This document shows positions 24,687-35,585 of a stretch of DNA of 64,000 nt, piece by piece. This DNA is from Osmia lignaria lignaria (taxonomy: Eukaryota > Arthropoda > Insecta > Hymenoptera > Megachilidae). Made by a program: the position numbers and the translations under genes. Location: the NCBI RefSeq assembly GCF_051020975.1, contig NC_135044.1, positions 5,396,501 to 5,460,500 on the forward strand. Reading direction: 5' to 3'. A model generated the notes under the pieces. It saw only the letters and a program-made list of their open reading frames with translations. It was not told where the DNA came from and searched no databases. Within the stretch, counting starts at the first letter, position 1, and each line of letters starts with the position of its first letter.

Positions 24687-27600
24687 GTTATTCCTCGAAG
24701 AGGTTGATCCACGTCAGTGAACAAGCACAAAACGTCGGTACCAAATGTGCATTACTAAACCCGTGAAAATAATACTACTCGTGTGCATTAGGTACGACCC
24801 AACACACATCCACACAAGGTACTAGATCTCTATTTTAATCGCTTAGTTATTCACAAGTACAATTACGAACGCCTTTGGTGCGCCACGTTGAATTTCCCTA
24901 ATACATACACGTTTTTTAACGATCCAAGAGTTAATGCCAACGTATTTTACGAGGACGTGCGTTCAAAGCACTTCTTTCGACGAAACATAATAATAATAAA
25001 AAAGAAACATTACCTAATTCTTAACACGTTGCTCAAGGTATAAGGTCGAAGTGTAATTAAGAATTTTTACGGGAACCTTTTTAACTGTTTCTACGCGAAC
25101 AAAAATAAAAAAAAAAAACAGATCACGAGCTTTTTTACACGACGAAAGGGAAAGTGGAGGAAACAGCAGTCGGGAAATTTTTATGAAATATCTTACAATT
25201 TGTCTGTTCAACGTGGTCGCAATTGTACCTCAACAACGGTCGTGCCTAAATAAGTGAGCGAATTAAGAGTTCGATAACGAGGATCGAATGAAACCTGGAA
25301 TCTTTTTCGACAGGGAACGAAAATAATTTTGAGGACGTAGCTCGGTTGAAATTGAGTCTACCCCAAGTTCCTTGACCGTTCGAACCTATTTTTTATGCGA
25401 AATAACAGTCGGGGTTTGTTCGAGTGCCAAGCTTTTCGAAAAGTGTCTTTCCTCGGGAGCCCGTTCTTGCGACATGCGATTCAACTGGGTATCGCGCAAA
25501 CAAATGAAATTTGATCATTTTCTAATTGTCGATCGATTTTCTGCGCCAGTACAGCCGACATTTTGGTACTGTGCAGGATTAAAAAATAATCACGAGTTAT
25601 ATTTTACAAAATGTTCCAAGTTTTATTTTATAAAAAATATTAGTATATCACGTTGTTCGCGTTCAAATAAAAATTTTATCATTTATCAAGACTTACGATA
25701 ATCAGAATTGAAAATTAAAATATTAATTGTCGTATAAATGAAAATCAAATAGGAGTGGAGAATTTTCATTTACAACAATTTGGAATATTCTATGCGCGAC
25801 GAGATGCTCAAATTTCGTTTGCAATGTACTCAACGAAGCGATAGATACGATTTAGAGAAGACATTGAACGAAGAGTATAACGTAGAAGGAGATACGTATT
25901 TTAATATCGAAAAACGAGTCGTAGTGTTGTATTTAGAAAGAATCAACGTAGAACGATACACGCGTAAACGTACACGTATGTATGTACTTTCAGGTTGCAT
26001 TTCGAGGAACGATTTCGAAGGGTCGCGTCTCTTACGTTAATTAAACAACGATGTTAAAAAAACGTTGGTTCGATGTATTGAGTATGTATTTATGTATATG
26101 ATGTAAAAGCTGTTACTGGCCGACAGATTAAAAGCATGTCGATTAGGAGGACTATGTGGTATCTGAAATATTGCTAACCTCGACCATTCGCTATTTCTTT
26201 TTTTTCTTTTTTTTAATAATGTTTAGGAAAATAGTATAAAATTTATTATATTCGAATGAAAAAAAATTTTTAAGCTCGAAATCATACGTTGGATGAGCAA
26301 AGATCCAAGGGTTAAAGGCTGAAAAACAATTCACTGGGAACTCGAAGAGAACACGAGAAATCTTATCGTGTGCTGTACTTTGCGTAACAAAGTAAGCTCG
26401 GTTTAATTGGACATGACGGTCGTGCCAAGAAACGCGTAAATTGACGGCGCTGGGTCTGCACTCGTCCAGACAATAACGTATTGGCGTGAAAACAACGGAC
26501 GATATTTTTGTAGCTGGGTTCGCGAGAACGGAGGAGAAACACGAATTCCTAAACGGCATTGTTAATGGCCTCGTTTACCCTATTCGTTTCCGAGCACAAT
26601 GGCTCTTATTCGCTCATTTTTCTATCGTAAAAGTTCTCCATTTATTTTTATTCGACCATGGAAAGTTGCTTTTGCTTCCTATCGACAGACACGATGTTTC
26701 ATCGACCAACACATCGGTCCAACAGAAATTACAAAACATGTGATATTTTCTTCCTATGTATACGTAATTCGGTCTCTTACGAATCGATATATACACGAAA
26801 CGTAAACAAGAAATCTGCAATGCAAAACGTGCCACAACGAAGCCTCTAGAACGCCATTTGCACATTTATGATCGATTGTATCCCAGTCGGTTTGTATGAC
26901 AGGACGACCGAGTCAACGTCCCTCCTCGAGGAATTCATTCCACCGTAGATTAGCTATGTAAACCAGCTGGTCGAGACGAGTAGGATAGAAAATTCCGGAT
27001 ATCCGTTTGCTCGACAAAGAATCGAAGAATCGAGCACTCCATGATAATTCAGAAGAGGAAAGAAATTGTTAGAAAAAGATAACGGTTGAAAGGAAAGAAA
27101 AAGGCGACGATGGCTTGTCGTGACGGTTACCTCGCACATTGATAAGTAACGGGTCGAGAGATCACGGTAATAAAATACCCTCGTGAAATGAGTATATCGC
27201 GCCGATTAACAAGGCTAATTAGTGCTGCACTGTACGCGGACGAGCTTAAAATTCGACGATTAATCGGTCGACTGTCGAAAGCAAACATTCGACACGGTTA
27301 AAGTGCTCATTTTGAATTACAAAATAGGCCGGACGCGTCGCTGAGGTTATTTTATGAGAGAAATTAAAATGATTCATTTGAACAGCTCGTCGATATTCAA
27401 TTAGGTGGCATATAAAACACCGAATTTTTGAAGAAATTATGATTATATATTATAAGAAATGATAATTTAACGCCATTAATGGAGAAGGCTATCAACTACT
27501 TTCTAAACTCCAAAGCCTAAGTACCGTGCGTCGCCGACCTTCCGGCAGAAGAACAATTCTGTATTGAAACAATTGAATGCTTGAAAAGATATCTGATATC

Positions 27601-30600
27601 AATATTCGCAGAAATATCGATAACCTTTAATTAACAATAAGTAATATCTCAACGCAATTAATTCAAGAACATAAAACATTTACCGAAAGAGGAAAAATAT
27701 AACAAGTTTATGTAGTGTTTATCAGTATCAATTTTTTTTTTATTTCGACATAAGAGAAATTGAGTCAAATTGAGACGCAATGAAGAAAACAGAAAACGCA
27801 AATGAAGAGATAACCGAGGCCCATTTTGGCGTGGCGAGGATCGAGCACAGAATTCTCGAAAACCTCGACGAATTTATTCGCATGCCAACCACGTGAATCA
27901 GACAGCCGCGAATTGCAGGTTCGACTTTATTTGCGCAACGATATTTCCGGTCGCGTTTCGACCGTGAACGATCCCCGATGATTCTCGCCTTTGCATCGCT
28001 TCTCTTTCCACCATCTTTACCGTGTTGCATAAACTCTACACGATTCTTCGTTTAAGCCTTCCATTAATACCGAACGATTTACCTTCTGATCGAATGAATA
28101 CGTTATTCTTATTTTATAACCGAAGCTATATCATTTTTTATACATTGCACTCGATTGGTTGTAAAACGCGGATCGTTCGTACAAATTATAATTCTTGTGA
28201 AATTCTTCACTAATTATCAATTACTAAATGATGAGATAAGAAATATTTCCGTTTCCGATAGTGGATGTAAGAAATATGTTAAAAAGGGTTGAAAAGGTTG
28301 AGAAATATCAGGAAGTTTGTTAATTTCCATTGAATCGAATCCCGTTCAAAGATCGCGCGGACGAAAATAAACGAGCGGTTACAGCGGCCCGAAAAATCCC
28401 AAGTTCAATGCTGAAATGAAAACAAACAGTTCTGCTGTTCGTTCGGGTAGCGAAGTGTCGGTCGTAAACGGCTCAACATCCGGTCACCAAAATGCCGGGG
28501 CTCGACTAAAAATACCGATCGATACCGAGCGTCCGTTGTGTTCGATAGCGACGGATTCTCTTCGTGGATACCTAAAGTACAAAAGCTAACACGAAGAAAA
28601 CCGTCCAACGACAAGATGTGATAAATCAACGACAGAACCGACAGGATTGACGATTCTCTGGCATCGTCGTCGCCAACGGTACACGGCTGACAGCGTCGGG
28701 ACGCGTTACTAGCCGATGCTATTTCGACGTGAAAATAGTGGGGCGTCTCTCTATTTCGGTCGAACGAGCCAGGGCCGTTCAGTCTGCGGCCTAGCTTCCT
28801 CACCAGGAGGCCACGAATCCGAATTTCCTTACCTTATCGTCGCGTTCTACAGGAAAAATCGTTTTCCGTCCATGATTTGTTAAAGGAAAAAAAAAAACAG
28901 AAAAAAAACCAAGCAAAATCATCCGAAGGGAAGGAGAGAAACTTTGTTCAATTTAAGAAGAAACGTGACGAGGAACACGATCAAAATGTTCAGAGATTGT
29001 CCGTGAAAGTTTGAAGTATCCGCTGGTGTTTCGAACGAGTTGTTTGATTTTTTTCAAGAAAAGGATCTTCCTTTTTTCGAGATGTTGTGGTCGGAACCGG
29101 ATGAGGAAGAAGAGGCGCTACTATGCAGCCCTGCTCTCATGGCCAGGCGAGCCTCGGAGTCGTGGATAGTGTCACCTCCCGTGGAGGTACGACTATTGTA
29201 TCCTCCATGACTCAGATTTCAATTTACTTTATACGCATATAAATCTACCAATTTTTGGTTTCACCGTCGTGTCAATCGTATACGAATGATCGTATACGAC
29301 AGAATCTGTCGTCCATTTTATAGGGACAATCGCATTGACGTGTGCACAATGTTTGTCTAAGAAAAGCAGGTCAAGGATCTGCTGTTACCTAATTCTAATT
29401 TTCATTCGTAATTACACGCGATAAGTCATTGCTGGGGTAGAAAGGTAAACGCACCCTAATGGTAGAACTTTCAGTGACTTTCGTGCAGTTCAAAGTGTTG
29501 AAAGACAGTCGATTATTATTTGAAATGTAAGAGAGGTAGATAAAAGATTCGCGAAGATAAACGCGAATGAAATCGCTGGCCAAGTGAAGTTTTCAAATAA
29601 GAGCATCGAGAATGAAAGTAAGGCTTTTCCAGTCAGACATGACGGAACGTTATCGGTGCAATTGAGAGCGTATCAAAGGAAACAGCCTCGAAACCTCGGA
29701 ACGGGGATTCAACGACCCGTGTCGAAAGATACAACAAGAAAATAAGACGAGCATCGCGATCGAGGCTAATTAACGGTATCGGCAAAAATTATCGCCGAAG
29801 GAAGCAGGGGCGCCGCGTCGGTCTAATTTTACGCCAACTGAAACGCGGATAAGTTAAGCGAGCGAAAGATAATCGCTAGCTCGCTTTTACTCCAACGTTA
29901 ATAAATAAAACTCATCGCTTATTTCTTAAGAAAAAACTCTGTTTACGATTAGTCTATTCTGAACGTCTCAAGTTTCCATCGACATATCCAAGAAAATCGT
30001 TTATTCGAACCTTCAACCACCTTCCCCTTGGCCGTGGACTTATAATTGTTTATTCGATCGAATAAAAATCATGCAAGTTATACGACATCGCGAAAGGTCA
30101 ATCAGACTGATACCAATGCACGCGCTCGAGATGATCTCAACCGTTTCCTTATCGGTTTCTCGGAAGATGGGAGAAAAATCAGTGTCGAAGGTCAACGCAT
30201 CTAGCATTCCCGGCCTTTGCATCATTATTACGCGCGATTACGAGGCGAGGTTGCGCGTTTTGGAACTGGTCCAAGGATTCCTTGCCTTCCTCCCCTCGAT
30301 CTCTTCTTCGCTCTGTCTTCTTCAAAACTGTGGAACTAATGAACGCGTAAACGTCCGCGAGCCAAACAAATCGACACGAACGTTCAAACGACGGATTTCA
30401 AATGTCTTTATTTTAATTTACAGACATTATTAGAAAGCCTCCTAATTGGGTGACTTTTGTTTAACCAGGTATCCGATAAATCAACGACTCTAGCGTAGAT
30501 TGTCTCACGATAAGAGCAAAGGGCCTATAATCGGTCCCCTAGACGTGCATCCTTAGACCGCATTCATAATTCGAACAAACCCATGTAAGAAAAGATTCTT

Positions 30601-32516
30601 TCGAACAGAAGCTTTTCGATGAATTTGGAGAAAGTTTACAAGGGTTCGTTGCGAATGTAGATGTGAAGCTTTAGACGAGCAATCGTGTACAAGAGCCACC
30701 TCTCTCTCCTTGTTTCTCGTTTTCTTTTCATCAAACAGGCGATGCCCACGCCGTCGGTGTCCCTTCAACGGAAGAAATCGTTACCGGATGTGGCTCAACC
30801 GATCCAACTGACTGCGACGGCACCCTTGTCCAGGGAGGAAGTGAGCGTGTTGAGCAGCATGAGAAGGGAAGAAATTCGTAGACAGATCGACGAGAGCGAA
30901 AGGCTCAGGGCCAATCCTCTGCTCTACTTGGTCAGTCCTCAGGTTAAAGTGAGTATCAACCCCGGATAGTAGAGTATCTACTATTTTATTGGATTATTTT
31001 AACACGTCTAGCACGAATCAAAATTTTTCGTTTCATCGGAAATATATTAATCAATGCTTCCATTACGGTATTATTAATGACGTTAATCTAACCTCGATAG
31101 ATTAGCGTTGACAGAATGAAGAATAGACGTATCGGTGGTAGAAAAGGGGAAAATCAGAGATAACGGGGACAAGGCGAGTGTAATTAGGGGGACCAGCTAT
31201 CAGCCTGCTCAACCTTCTTTCAAAGTTATCGTTGTTTCTACTAATGATTTTGTAACCTCTCTAGATAATACTGTCAACGTGCATTAAAATGCTTATTCTA
31301 CGATAAGTACGATTATTAAATGTAACTAACAAACGCAAAGAATATTTGTTACACAGAGTATCCCAGTAGTTATGATGATACAATCAGAAAGAGGTAAATT
31401 TCAATTCCAGGCTCAATGCAAATATGTACACAAGTTTGGTAATTGTAATTCGGTAAACAAGTATTCTAATTAAACGCTCGTTCGATAACAGTACATATCG
31501 ATATCAGTGCGTTGAAATTAAACAAGCCACTCATTTTCCCGGATGTCGTCCAATGAAACGAAGTTTTCCCGCGAGGAAATGCGTCCGACCATCCGCGATC
31601 GCGTTCAAGAAACGATAATACATAAAAAGAAAAGGAACAACGACCTCGAGGAATCAAGATCGCGATATTGCGTAGAACGCAGAGAGAATTAGACGTAATA
31701 CAAGAGTGGGTGACACGAGGCCTTGGAACGAAAATCGAAGAGACGGGGGAATAAAAGAGCTGATGCTCGAATCGACGACGCAAAAACATCCTTATCAGTT
31801 GATTACAAGAGTAGGTCGCACGCGTATCGATACGTGATTATAACCGTCTGATCGGCCGGCGATCGTTTTCAATATCCGTTCCACCTGACACCGGGGCATA
31901 TTTTGCATTTCAAGCGTAACGCGGAAGCAATCGATCCTCTTTAACGTTCGCTTCTCAATTAAACTTCGATAGAATCGACTGATTCACTCGTACAATAACG
32001 AGGAGCACATTTTATTTATCGCTTTCTCAACTTCATCTTTACCGAAGCAGAGGCAAATTCGCGAAAACAACAATACGATTTGCAAATATGAATTCCAGCT
32101 AGCAGCGTTATGAAAGCAATCTGCGGCTGTTTAAGTCGTCAATTCCTTAACCGGCGCGGTGTTTAGAATAACATTATCCTCGTGTCATGAATCTTTTATC
32201 AAGACACGGTTAATTTATTCCGCTTTTTATCGTACGACGAAGCTCCGCCGATTGTGGCTGGAACTTTCGCTTGATTTACGATTCATCCGAAACTCGTAAA
32301 CGAGACATTGCCAACCCATTCGATTATCACGTGGTTCTTTCAAAAGATAGACTCTACGCGAGAATCGATTAACACGTTAAATGTCAACGATCTTCCGCGG
32401 TATTTTTAACGGTGATTACAATTTTGCAGGACTGGTTCTCGAGGCAGCAGCTAGTGATGCTGGTGCTCTTCATCAACATATCCTTAGCCCTGATGTTCTT
32501 CAAACTGCTGACGTAG
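3024..32516 (+). CDS. jp: Junctophilin (whole coding span, 11 exons)
   Basis: Junctophilins hold the endoplasmic/sarcoplasmic reticulum against the plasma membrane at excitation-contraction and neuronal junctions. MORN motifs bind the plasma membrane and a C-terminal helix sits in the reticulum. Joining 3024-3334, 7822-8033, 17406-17701, 17885-18058, 18174-19265, 19363-19604, 19771-19908, 20059-20317, 29082-29186, 30739-30948 and 32430-32516 gives 3126 nt, an unbroken 1041-residue frame plus stop, with GT-AG at every junction. Eight MORN motifs lie near residues 61-75, 85-98, 107-121, 129-143, 153-167, 176-190, 342-356 and 365-379. They are followed by an Ala-rich helix (about 401-480), a Q/N-rich tract (about 560-740) and a tail anchor (1021-1037). 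The GGRFDFDDGGTYCGGW stretch is a family hallmark. The family call is very safe; the exon 9 acceptor is the least certain boundary. Confidence 0.95.
3335..7821 (+). other. Junctophilin intron 1 (4.5 kb)
   Basis: AT-rich DNA between a gtgaga donor and a tttcag acceptor. I see no convincing exon, RNA gene or transposon. The one structured element is a pair of TGATTAATCA palindromes near 5966-5999. The open frames here are short and lack recognisable motifs. Confidence 0.8.
5966..5999. promoter_or_regulatory. Tandem palindromic homeodomain-type sites
   Basis: CTGATTAATCAG (5966-5977) is a perfect 12-bp palindrome, and TGATTAATCA recurs at 5990-5999. Each combines two inverted TAATCA half-sites, the kind bound by Bicoid/Otx/Pitx-class homeodomains. 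Two copies 22 nt apart in an intron suggest an enhancer. This is inferred from sequence only. Confidence 0.35.
7822..8033 (+). CDS. jp: Junctophilin coding exon 2 (MORN III-V)
   Basis: Completes Ser104 and encodes residues 105-174 plus one base of Gly175. It carries MORN motifs III (YEGQWQNGKRHGLG), IV (YRGEWTQGFKGRYG) and V (YEGTWASGLQDGYG), ending in ETYADSG, all very close to the vertebrate family. Acceptor gatttcag|tggg and donor gacagtg|gtgagt are both strong. Confidence 0.95.
8944..8975. promoter_or_regulatory. Paired CACGTG E-boxes in intron 2
   Basis: CACGTG occurs at 8944-8949 and 8968-8973. The second lies inside GTCACGTGAC, a perfect 10-bp palindrome of the type bound by USF, Max and MITF/TFEB-family bHLH-zip factors; the first is also flanked by GT. 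Whether the pair is active is unknown. Confidence 0.35.
13598..13607 (+). promoter_or_regulatory. MEF2-type site in junctophilin intron 2
   Basis: TTATTTATAA matches YTAWWWWTAR. It is the second exact match noted in this gene, in an otherwise GC-rich patch. It could belong to a muscle enhancer, but the motif is short and AT-rich, so confidence is low. Confidence 0.25.
17406..17701 (+). CDS. jp: Junctophilin coding exon 3 (MORN VI and joining region)
   Basis: Completes Gly175 and encodes residues 176-273. MORN VI (TYQGQWCRGMRHGYG) is followed by a basic, Ser/Pro-rich joining region that separates the first six MORN motifs from the last two, as in all junctophilins. Acceptor ttttgtag|gg; donor ttca|gtaaag, ending on a codon boundary. 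Confidence 0.93.
17885..18058 (+). CDS. jp: Junctophilin coding exon 4 (joining region)
   Basis: Encodes residues 274-331, exactly 58 codons, in phase 0 at both ends, so it could be skipped without a frameshift. The peptide is Ser/Gly-rich low complexity and ends in the acidic SFVIE, continuing as DEQMD in the next exon. Acceptor gattttag, donor cgag|gtgagt. Confidence 0.9.
18174..19265 (+). CDS. jp: Junctophilin coding exon 5 (MORN VII-VIII, helix, Q/N-rich)
   Basis: The largest coding exon (364 codons, residues 332-695). MORN VII (YLGEWKNDKRTGFG) and VIII (YEGEWFNNRKYGYG) come first. Next is KKKHLFLIRSAKFRERIEAA and an Ala/Arg-rich helix to about residue 480, which in vertebrates spans the junctional gap. 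Residues 560-695 are a Q/N/P/Y-rich tract containing the tandem unit NQLPQ. Acceptor tccgtag, donor aacag|gtgatc. Confidence 0.95.
19363..19604 (+). CDS. jp: Junctophilin coding exon 6 (Q-rich, Ser/Arg)
   Basis: Encodes residues 696-775 and two bases of Arg776. It continues the Q-rich tract (NQYNSQQLYGQQQQ and similar), then changes to an Arg/Ser-rich stretch with RRNSR, a likely basophilic-kinase site. The acceptor has a strong tract (aatttttttcag). Donor acag|gtcttg is a weak consensus but keeps the frame. Confidence 0.88.
19771..19908 (+). CDS. jp: Junctophilin coding exon 7
   Basis: Encodes residues 776-821 within split Arg codons at both ends (ag|g). The peptide is basic and Ser/Pro-rich (HYKRPPSRDSSVDRY) and probably disordered. 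The 138-nt length is a multiple of three, so skipping would be frame-neutral. Acceptor ggttttacag, donor gacag|gtgatt. Confidence 0.88.
20059..20317 (+). CDS. jp: Junctophilin coding exon 8
   Basis: Completes Arg822 and encodes residues 823-908, ending on a codon boundary at LPK. It is rich in Ser, Gly and Thr and ends in a GGASGGGGGLPK linker. The donor accgaag|gtgagt is strong. It can join either exon 9, 8.8 kb away, or the nearby candidate last exon at 20532, both in frame. Reading through the donor adds 59 residues before a stop. Confidence 0.9.
20532..20567 (+). CDS. jp: Candidate alternative last exon of junctophilin (no membrane anchor)
   Basis: A strong acceptor (polypyrimidine run from 20498, then ctctgaacag) precedes a phase-0 frame that continues exon 8 after LPK and reads TVYSINGDTME before a TGA at 20565-20567. 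The implied intron is only 214 nt. The product would be about 919 residues, with all MORN motifs but no C-terminal transmembrane helix. No canonical AATAAA follows closely; the first is at 21082 and a better-placed one at 24325. This is inferred from splice signals, not transcripts. Confidence 0.5.
   Translation, partial: TVYSINGDTME
21357..21416 (+). other. GC-rich 60-bp island with splice-like borders
   Basis: A markedly GC-rich block lies in AT-rich DNA, preceded by a T/G-rich run and ccatcccag and followed by gtataag. In phase with exon 8 it would add 19 residues and end in TGA at 21414-21416; in another frame it is a Pro/Arg-rich open stretch. It could be a cryptic or alternative exon, or only a compositional island. 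Confidence 0.25.
21488..21510 (+). repeat. CA-rich microsatellite
   Basis: Imperfect (AC)n with interspersed GC, within junctophilin intron 8. Confidence 0.8.
23703..23733 (+). repeat. GAT trinucleotide microsatellite
   Basis: About ten perfect GAT units, non-coding, in junctophilin intron 8. Likely length-polymorphic. Confidence 0.9.
24151..24170 (+). repeat. TA dinucleotide microsatellite
   Basis: Ten perfect TA units. A further TA/CA-rich stretch follows to about 24260, including TGTATATA, a Pumilio-type word. Confidence 0.9.
24325..24330 (+). promoter_or_regulatory. Candidate polyadenylation signal (short junctophilin isoform)
   Basis: AATAAA within CTGTAATAAAAAG, after an AU-rich stretch that looks like the end of a long 3' UTR. 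It would give the short isoform about 3.8 kb of 3' UTR. Speculative. Confidence 0.25.
24442..24537. other. Imperfect inverted repeat (hairpin arms about 19 nt)
   Basis: GTGCTGGTACCCGAAATTA (24442-24460) and the reverse complement of 24519-24537 agree at 16 of 19 positions, with a shared GGTACCC core and a 58-nt loop. It could be an RNA hairpin or the relic of a small inverted-repeat element. Confidence 0.35.
24656..24684 (+). repeat. Poly-T run of 29
   Basis: An uninterrupted T homopolymer. It may be a slippage product or the reverse-strand tail of an old retroposed sequence; I see no element body beside it. Confidence 0.9.
27521..27538 (+). repeat. 18-nt GC-rich repeated word, copy 1
   Basis: GTACCGTGCGTCGCCGAC occurs exactly here and again at 50799-50816, same orientation, 23 kb apart in a different gene. 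The flanks diverge, with weak similarity continuing about 10 nt downstream. The word is GC-rich in AT-rich surroundings. Identity unknown: dispersed repeat remnant or conserved element. Confidence 0.7.
29082..29186 (+). CDS. jp: Junctophilin coding exon 9
   Basis: Encodes residues 909-943, starting MLWSEPDEEEEALL: an acidic run, then RRASESWIVSPP, a likely kinase site. I chose the acceptor cttccttttttcgag|atg because it keeps phase 0 with exon 8 and has a good pyrimidine tract. An upstream AG at 29057-29058 would break the frame. Donor gtggag|gtacga. The boundaries are the weakest of this gene model. Confidence 0.7.
29187..30738 (+). other. Junctophilin intron 9 (1.55 kb)
   Basis: AT-rich intron with no recognisable exon, repeat or RNA gene. 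The open frame at 30071-30433 shows no motif and no coding signature. Confidence 0.75.
30739..30948 (+). CDS. jp: Junctophilin coding exon 10
   Basis: Encodes residues 944-1013, exactly 70 codons in phase 0 at both ends. After a Ser/Pro segment with RKKSLPDV (basophilic phosphosite-like), the sequence EEVSVLSSMRREEIRRQIDE predicts a charged helix leading to the membrane anchor. Acceptor atcaaacag|gcg, donor gttaaa|gtgagt. Confidence 0.9.
30949..32429 (+). other. Junctophilin intron 10 (1.5 kb)
   Basis: AT-rich intron. Nothing beyond splice signals is supported; the acceptor is gattacaattttgcag. Confidence 0.8.
32430..32516 (+). CDS. jp: Junctophilin coding exon 11 (tail anchor)
   Basis: Twenty-eight codons and a TAG stop at 32514-32516. 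After DWFSRQQ, residues 1021-1037 (LVMLVLFINISLALMFF) form one hydrophobic helix, followed by KLLT. This is the C-terminal reticulum anchor that defines junctophilins. Because it sits on its own exon, the choice of 3' end decides whether the protein is tethered. Confidence 0.93.
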   Translation, partial: DWFSRQQLVMLVLFINISLALMFFKLLT

Positions 32517-34147
32517 CAGCCAGCCGACGATTGGGTTCACGGACTCGTACTGGACGTGACCTGAGACCCGGGGGCGTCGCGACGCCCCGAGTCGTCACCG
32601 ATAACCGACGTTCAATCGACGCGAGAGCGACAAAGAAACATAGAGGGGACGACCGAGTACCCCTCGAAGGCGAAATCATTGAACAGAAAGAGAAAGAAAA
32701 GGAAGCATATAAGGAAAAAGAAGAAAAAGAACCGCTGAAAACGGCTTTCGAGCAATTTCACTCGGTCCCACGTTAAGCTTGGACAAGGACACGCTGGGCG
32801 AGGACCTCGACATTTCACGTGGGACGAGAAGACGAAGAACAAAGATAGGGAATCGTTTCGACCAACTTCCGGGCACTTTTTTAAAACGGACGAACGATTG
32901 TCCGAAATATCCTTCCGGTAGTAATTTTGTCGACGATGCGAGGGTTCGATTTGCTGGGACTTCCGGCGAGGAAGATAAAGGATCGGCTGAATCAAATTTT
33001 TTTTTTTTTTTTCGTCTGAAACACAGGGGTACCGACCATAAGACGCGGTCATCCTGTATCGTACCTATTTTTACACCGAGTATTTTAATAATAATAATAA
33101 TAATCGACGATGACGATGATATATTTGTACGAGCTGATCGCGTCGTTGATCACGACCGAACCAGCTCAAAAAACACGCTGCGCACACAGAAAAAAAGAAA
33201 ATAACATTTTCTCTATACACATTTTCCTGTTCTTAATCGACGATCGGCTCGAGCGCAGTCACCGGAAGTCGGCAGGATTTTTATATACGATGATAGAACG
33301 GCTAGAGTGAATCGTTTGTCAAACGGAGCACATGGTATACATATATGTATTTTTCAAACGGTTGTTGTTCTTATTTTTGTGTCGCTCGAAAATGAAATTC
33401 GAGACAGGCTCGCGCGAGAAATGTCAGCCGAGGATAATCAAAGATTGCGTTGAATTTCCGATTTCTAATTAGAATTGTTACACGATTTCTACGAGTTTTT
33501 GAGAATCGACGGAGGGGAAACGTACGTGAGGTTTACGTTGTCGCGTGATTCAAGTTACGATATATTCAAGTGTTATCGATCGTGTACGTGTATGAGTGTT
33601 ACGTGGATATACATATATATACATGTATGTATACGTATTAATTGTAATCGCTTCGTTTACGAAGTTGTTTTCTTTCGTGTAACCATATGCCTTCCACGCG
33701 AAATTGTACATAGCAACGACACATTATCTCCTCCGATTTTTATATATGCACACGTGGAAATTTCTCTTCGAATCGTGGCGACGAACACCGCGATACATGT
33801 AATATAGTATACGTTGTTTAACCGTGATTGCGAACTTGTTGTATCGTTCGGAAATTGGAGAAAAAAAATCCGAACGATTGTATTTTGGAAGAATGAAAGA
33901 AAGAGAGACGTTCTTTTTTGATATTGTCGCGATGATCAGATAGAATTTAATCGCGAATTAACGCAAGTTTTTACAAAGAAAATCCGCTTGTGTACAGATT
34001 TTCAGCCGCGTCAGGCTGTGAGTTTTTGAAGAGAGAATGAAATTTTGACGGAAATTTCGACGTGCGAATTTTTATTCGAACTCCTTGCGCTCGAGCGATC
34101 GCATTTTTTCTAGCCTCAGGCATAGCTTGTATATCTCTAGATGAATT

Positions 34148-34155
34148 TGTAAATA
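34148..34155 (+). promoter_or_regulatory. Pumilio-type element in the 3' UTR
   Basis: TGTAAATA fits the UGUANAUA consensus of PUF proteins. Drosophila Pumilio acts on many neuronal and muscle 3' UTRs. A single 8-mer match, so low confidence. Confidence 0.3.
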
Positions 34156-34246
34156 AAACAAAAAGAGAGCGTATAGACCGCGATCGACGCAAGTTAATTG
34201 AAATCAGGCCTGAGCAATTCGTGTTCTTAAAGCAATTATCGGAAAA

Positions 34247-34252
34247 AATAAA
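34247..34252 (+). promoter_or_regulatory. Candidate proximal polyadenylation signal
   Basis: AATAAA, followed after about 18 nt by GGGTGGTGG, a G/T-rich downstream element. Would give junctophilin a 3' UTR of about 1.75 kb. Confidence 0.5.
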
Positions 34253-34967
34253 GGGGTAACAACCACTCGGGTGGTGGAAAATTGAATTCTTTATTGCGAC
34301 AAAGTTATAAGAGAAAATTTAGGTTTTTGCCCTTAGGGTACAAATTGCCCAGGCTTGGTCTGAATCGAAACACGTTTGGCCCCTTCGATGCTTGACTATT
34401 TTTCCAAACCAAAAATCTACTCTCTATTTTCATCCTCCGCTACGATACATATACATATTTTCCTCTTTGTACCTAACTTTAGCGGTTTCACAAAGCAGCT
34501 CTAAGTTAATTTGCTCGGAGCGTTAGGATGAAAATAGAAGTATTTGTACCGTGCATTATTTGTACGAATCTAAAGATGATTCTCGTATAATATTGTCTTC
34601 GTCTCGACAAAATTTTCATCGATACTTTGAGAAACAAGGAACTAGGGTCGAGACGAGGGATTGAAATAGGGGCGACAAGTATCTTGTATCTTAGGAACGA
34701 AGTTATGAAAATTATGAACTGATCGAAGATGTTTTTTGTTACGAAGATCGTTCGTGTATAAATATAATTCAAGCTACTTTTCGAAGGCGTGATCGTTGTC
34801 ACGGAAACATCTATTGTGTATATATATATATATATTGCAATTACGTGTATGAATCGATGAACTGGTATCGAAGAGGACAACTTGAAAATTTGATAACGTA
34901 TCTGAAAGGCAGAGAGCGTGTGAGCAAATGATAAGAGAGTGAGAGTGAAAGTTGTTCGAGACTTTTG

Positions 34968-34994
34968 GAAGAAAGGAAGAAAGAAAGAAAGAAA
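34968..34994 (+). repeat. GAAA-type microsatellite
   Basis: An imperfect GGAA/GAAA purine tract in the probable 3' UTR. Confidence 0.8.
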
Positions 34995-35283
34995 TTTATT
35001 ATTGGAGACGAATCCAATATGTATCGAATGCGTTCTTCATTACACTCATTATTGCGCCGTGAGAAAGAGAGAGAGAGAGAAAAAATGAAGCCATATCATA
35101 CGAATCAAAGGGACAAATTTCTAATATTGTATAGAAATGAACAGGTGTATCGAGGACGAAAGGATAATCTGTTTCGCTATTCGATTGTTGATCGTATTAT
35201 ATCACGAAGAAATCCACGGTAAAGGATCGTATTGTATATTTTACTTGTTATCTCTTTGACTATTATCGACAGTTAGCATATCT

Positions 35284-35335
35284 CGTTATTATTGTATATT
35301 ATTATTATTACTATCATTATGGTTATTACTATTAT
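35284..35335 (+). repeat. Imperfect ATT repeat
   Basis: A degenerate ATT/TTA tract near the end of the probable 3' UTR. Confidence 0.7.
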
Positions 35336-35585
35336 CGCTAATTATTCATTATTGCCAATTTATTATTGATCGCGATTATCGCCATCTCATGATCACCTTT
35401 AATTAATTATTATTCTATCGAAGGCTCGAGACGAGCCAAACCCTGGCGTAAGAGGAATTTTGTTACCTTACGATTATATGAAATCGTGACGAAGAAAAGA
35501 AAAAAAAAAAAATAAGAAACGAAGGTAAAAATCGATTCACATGGGGCCCACTGTCGTTGTTGATTTGCGAGAGAACAGTGCATTC

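Larger units (their letters stand above)
20318..29081 (+). other. Junctophilin intron 8 (8.8 kb) / possible 3' UTR of a short isoform
   Basis: This interval separates exon 8 from the anchor-encoding exons. It contains a candidate alternative last exon (20532-20567), a GC-rich 60-bp island with splice-like borders (21357-21416), GAT, CA, TA and poly-T repeats, AATAAA signals at 21082 and 24325, an imperfect hairpin (24442-24537) and one copy of the 18-nt word (27521). I see nothing coding between about 24.7 and 29.0 kb. Confidence 0.7.
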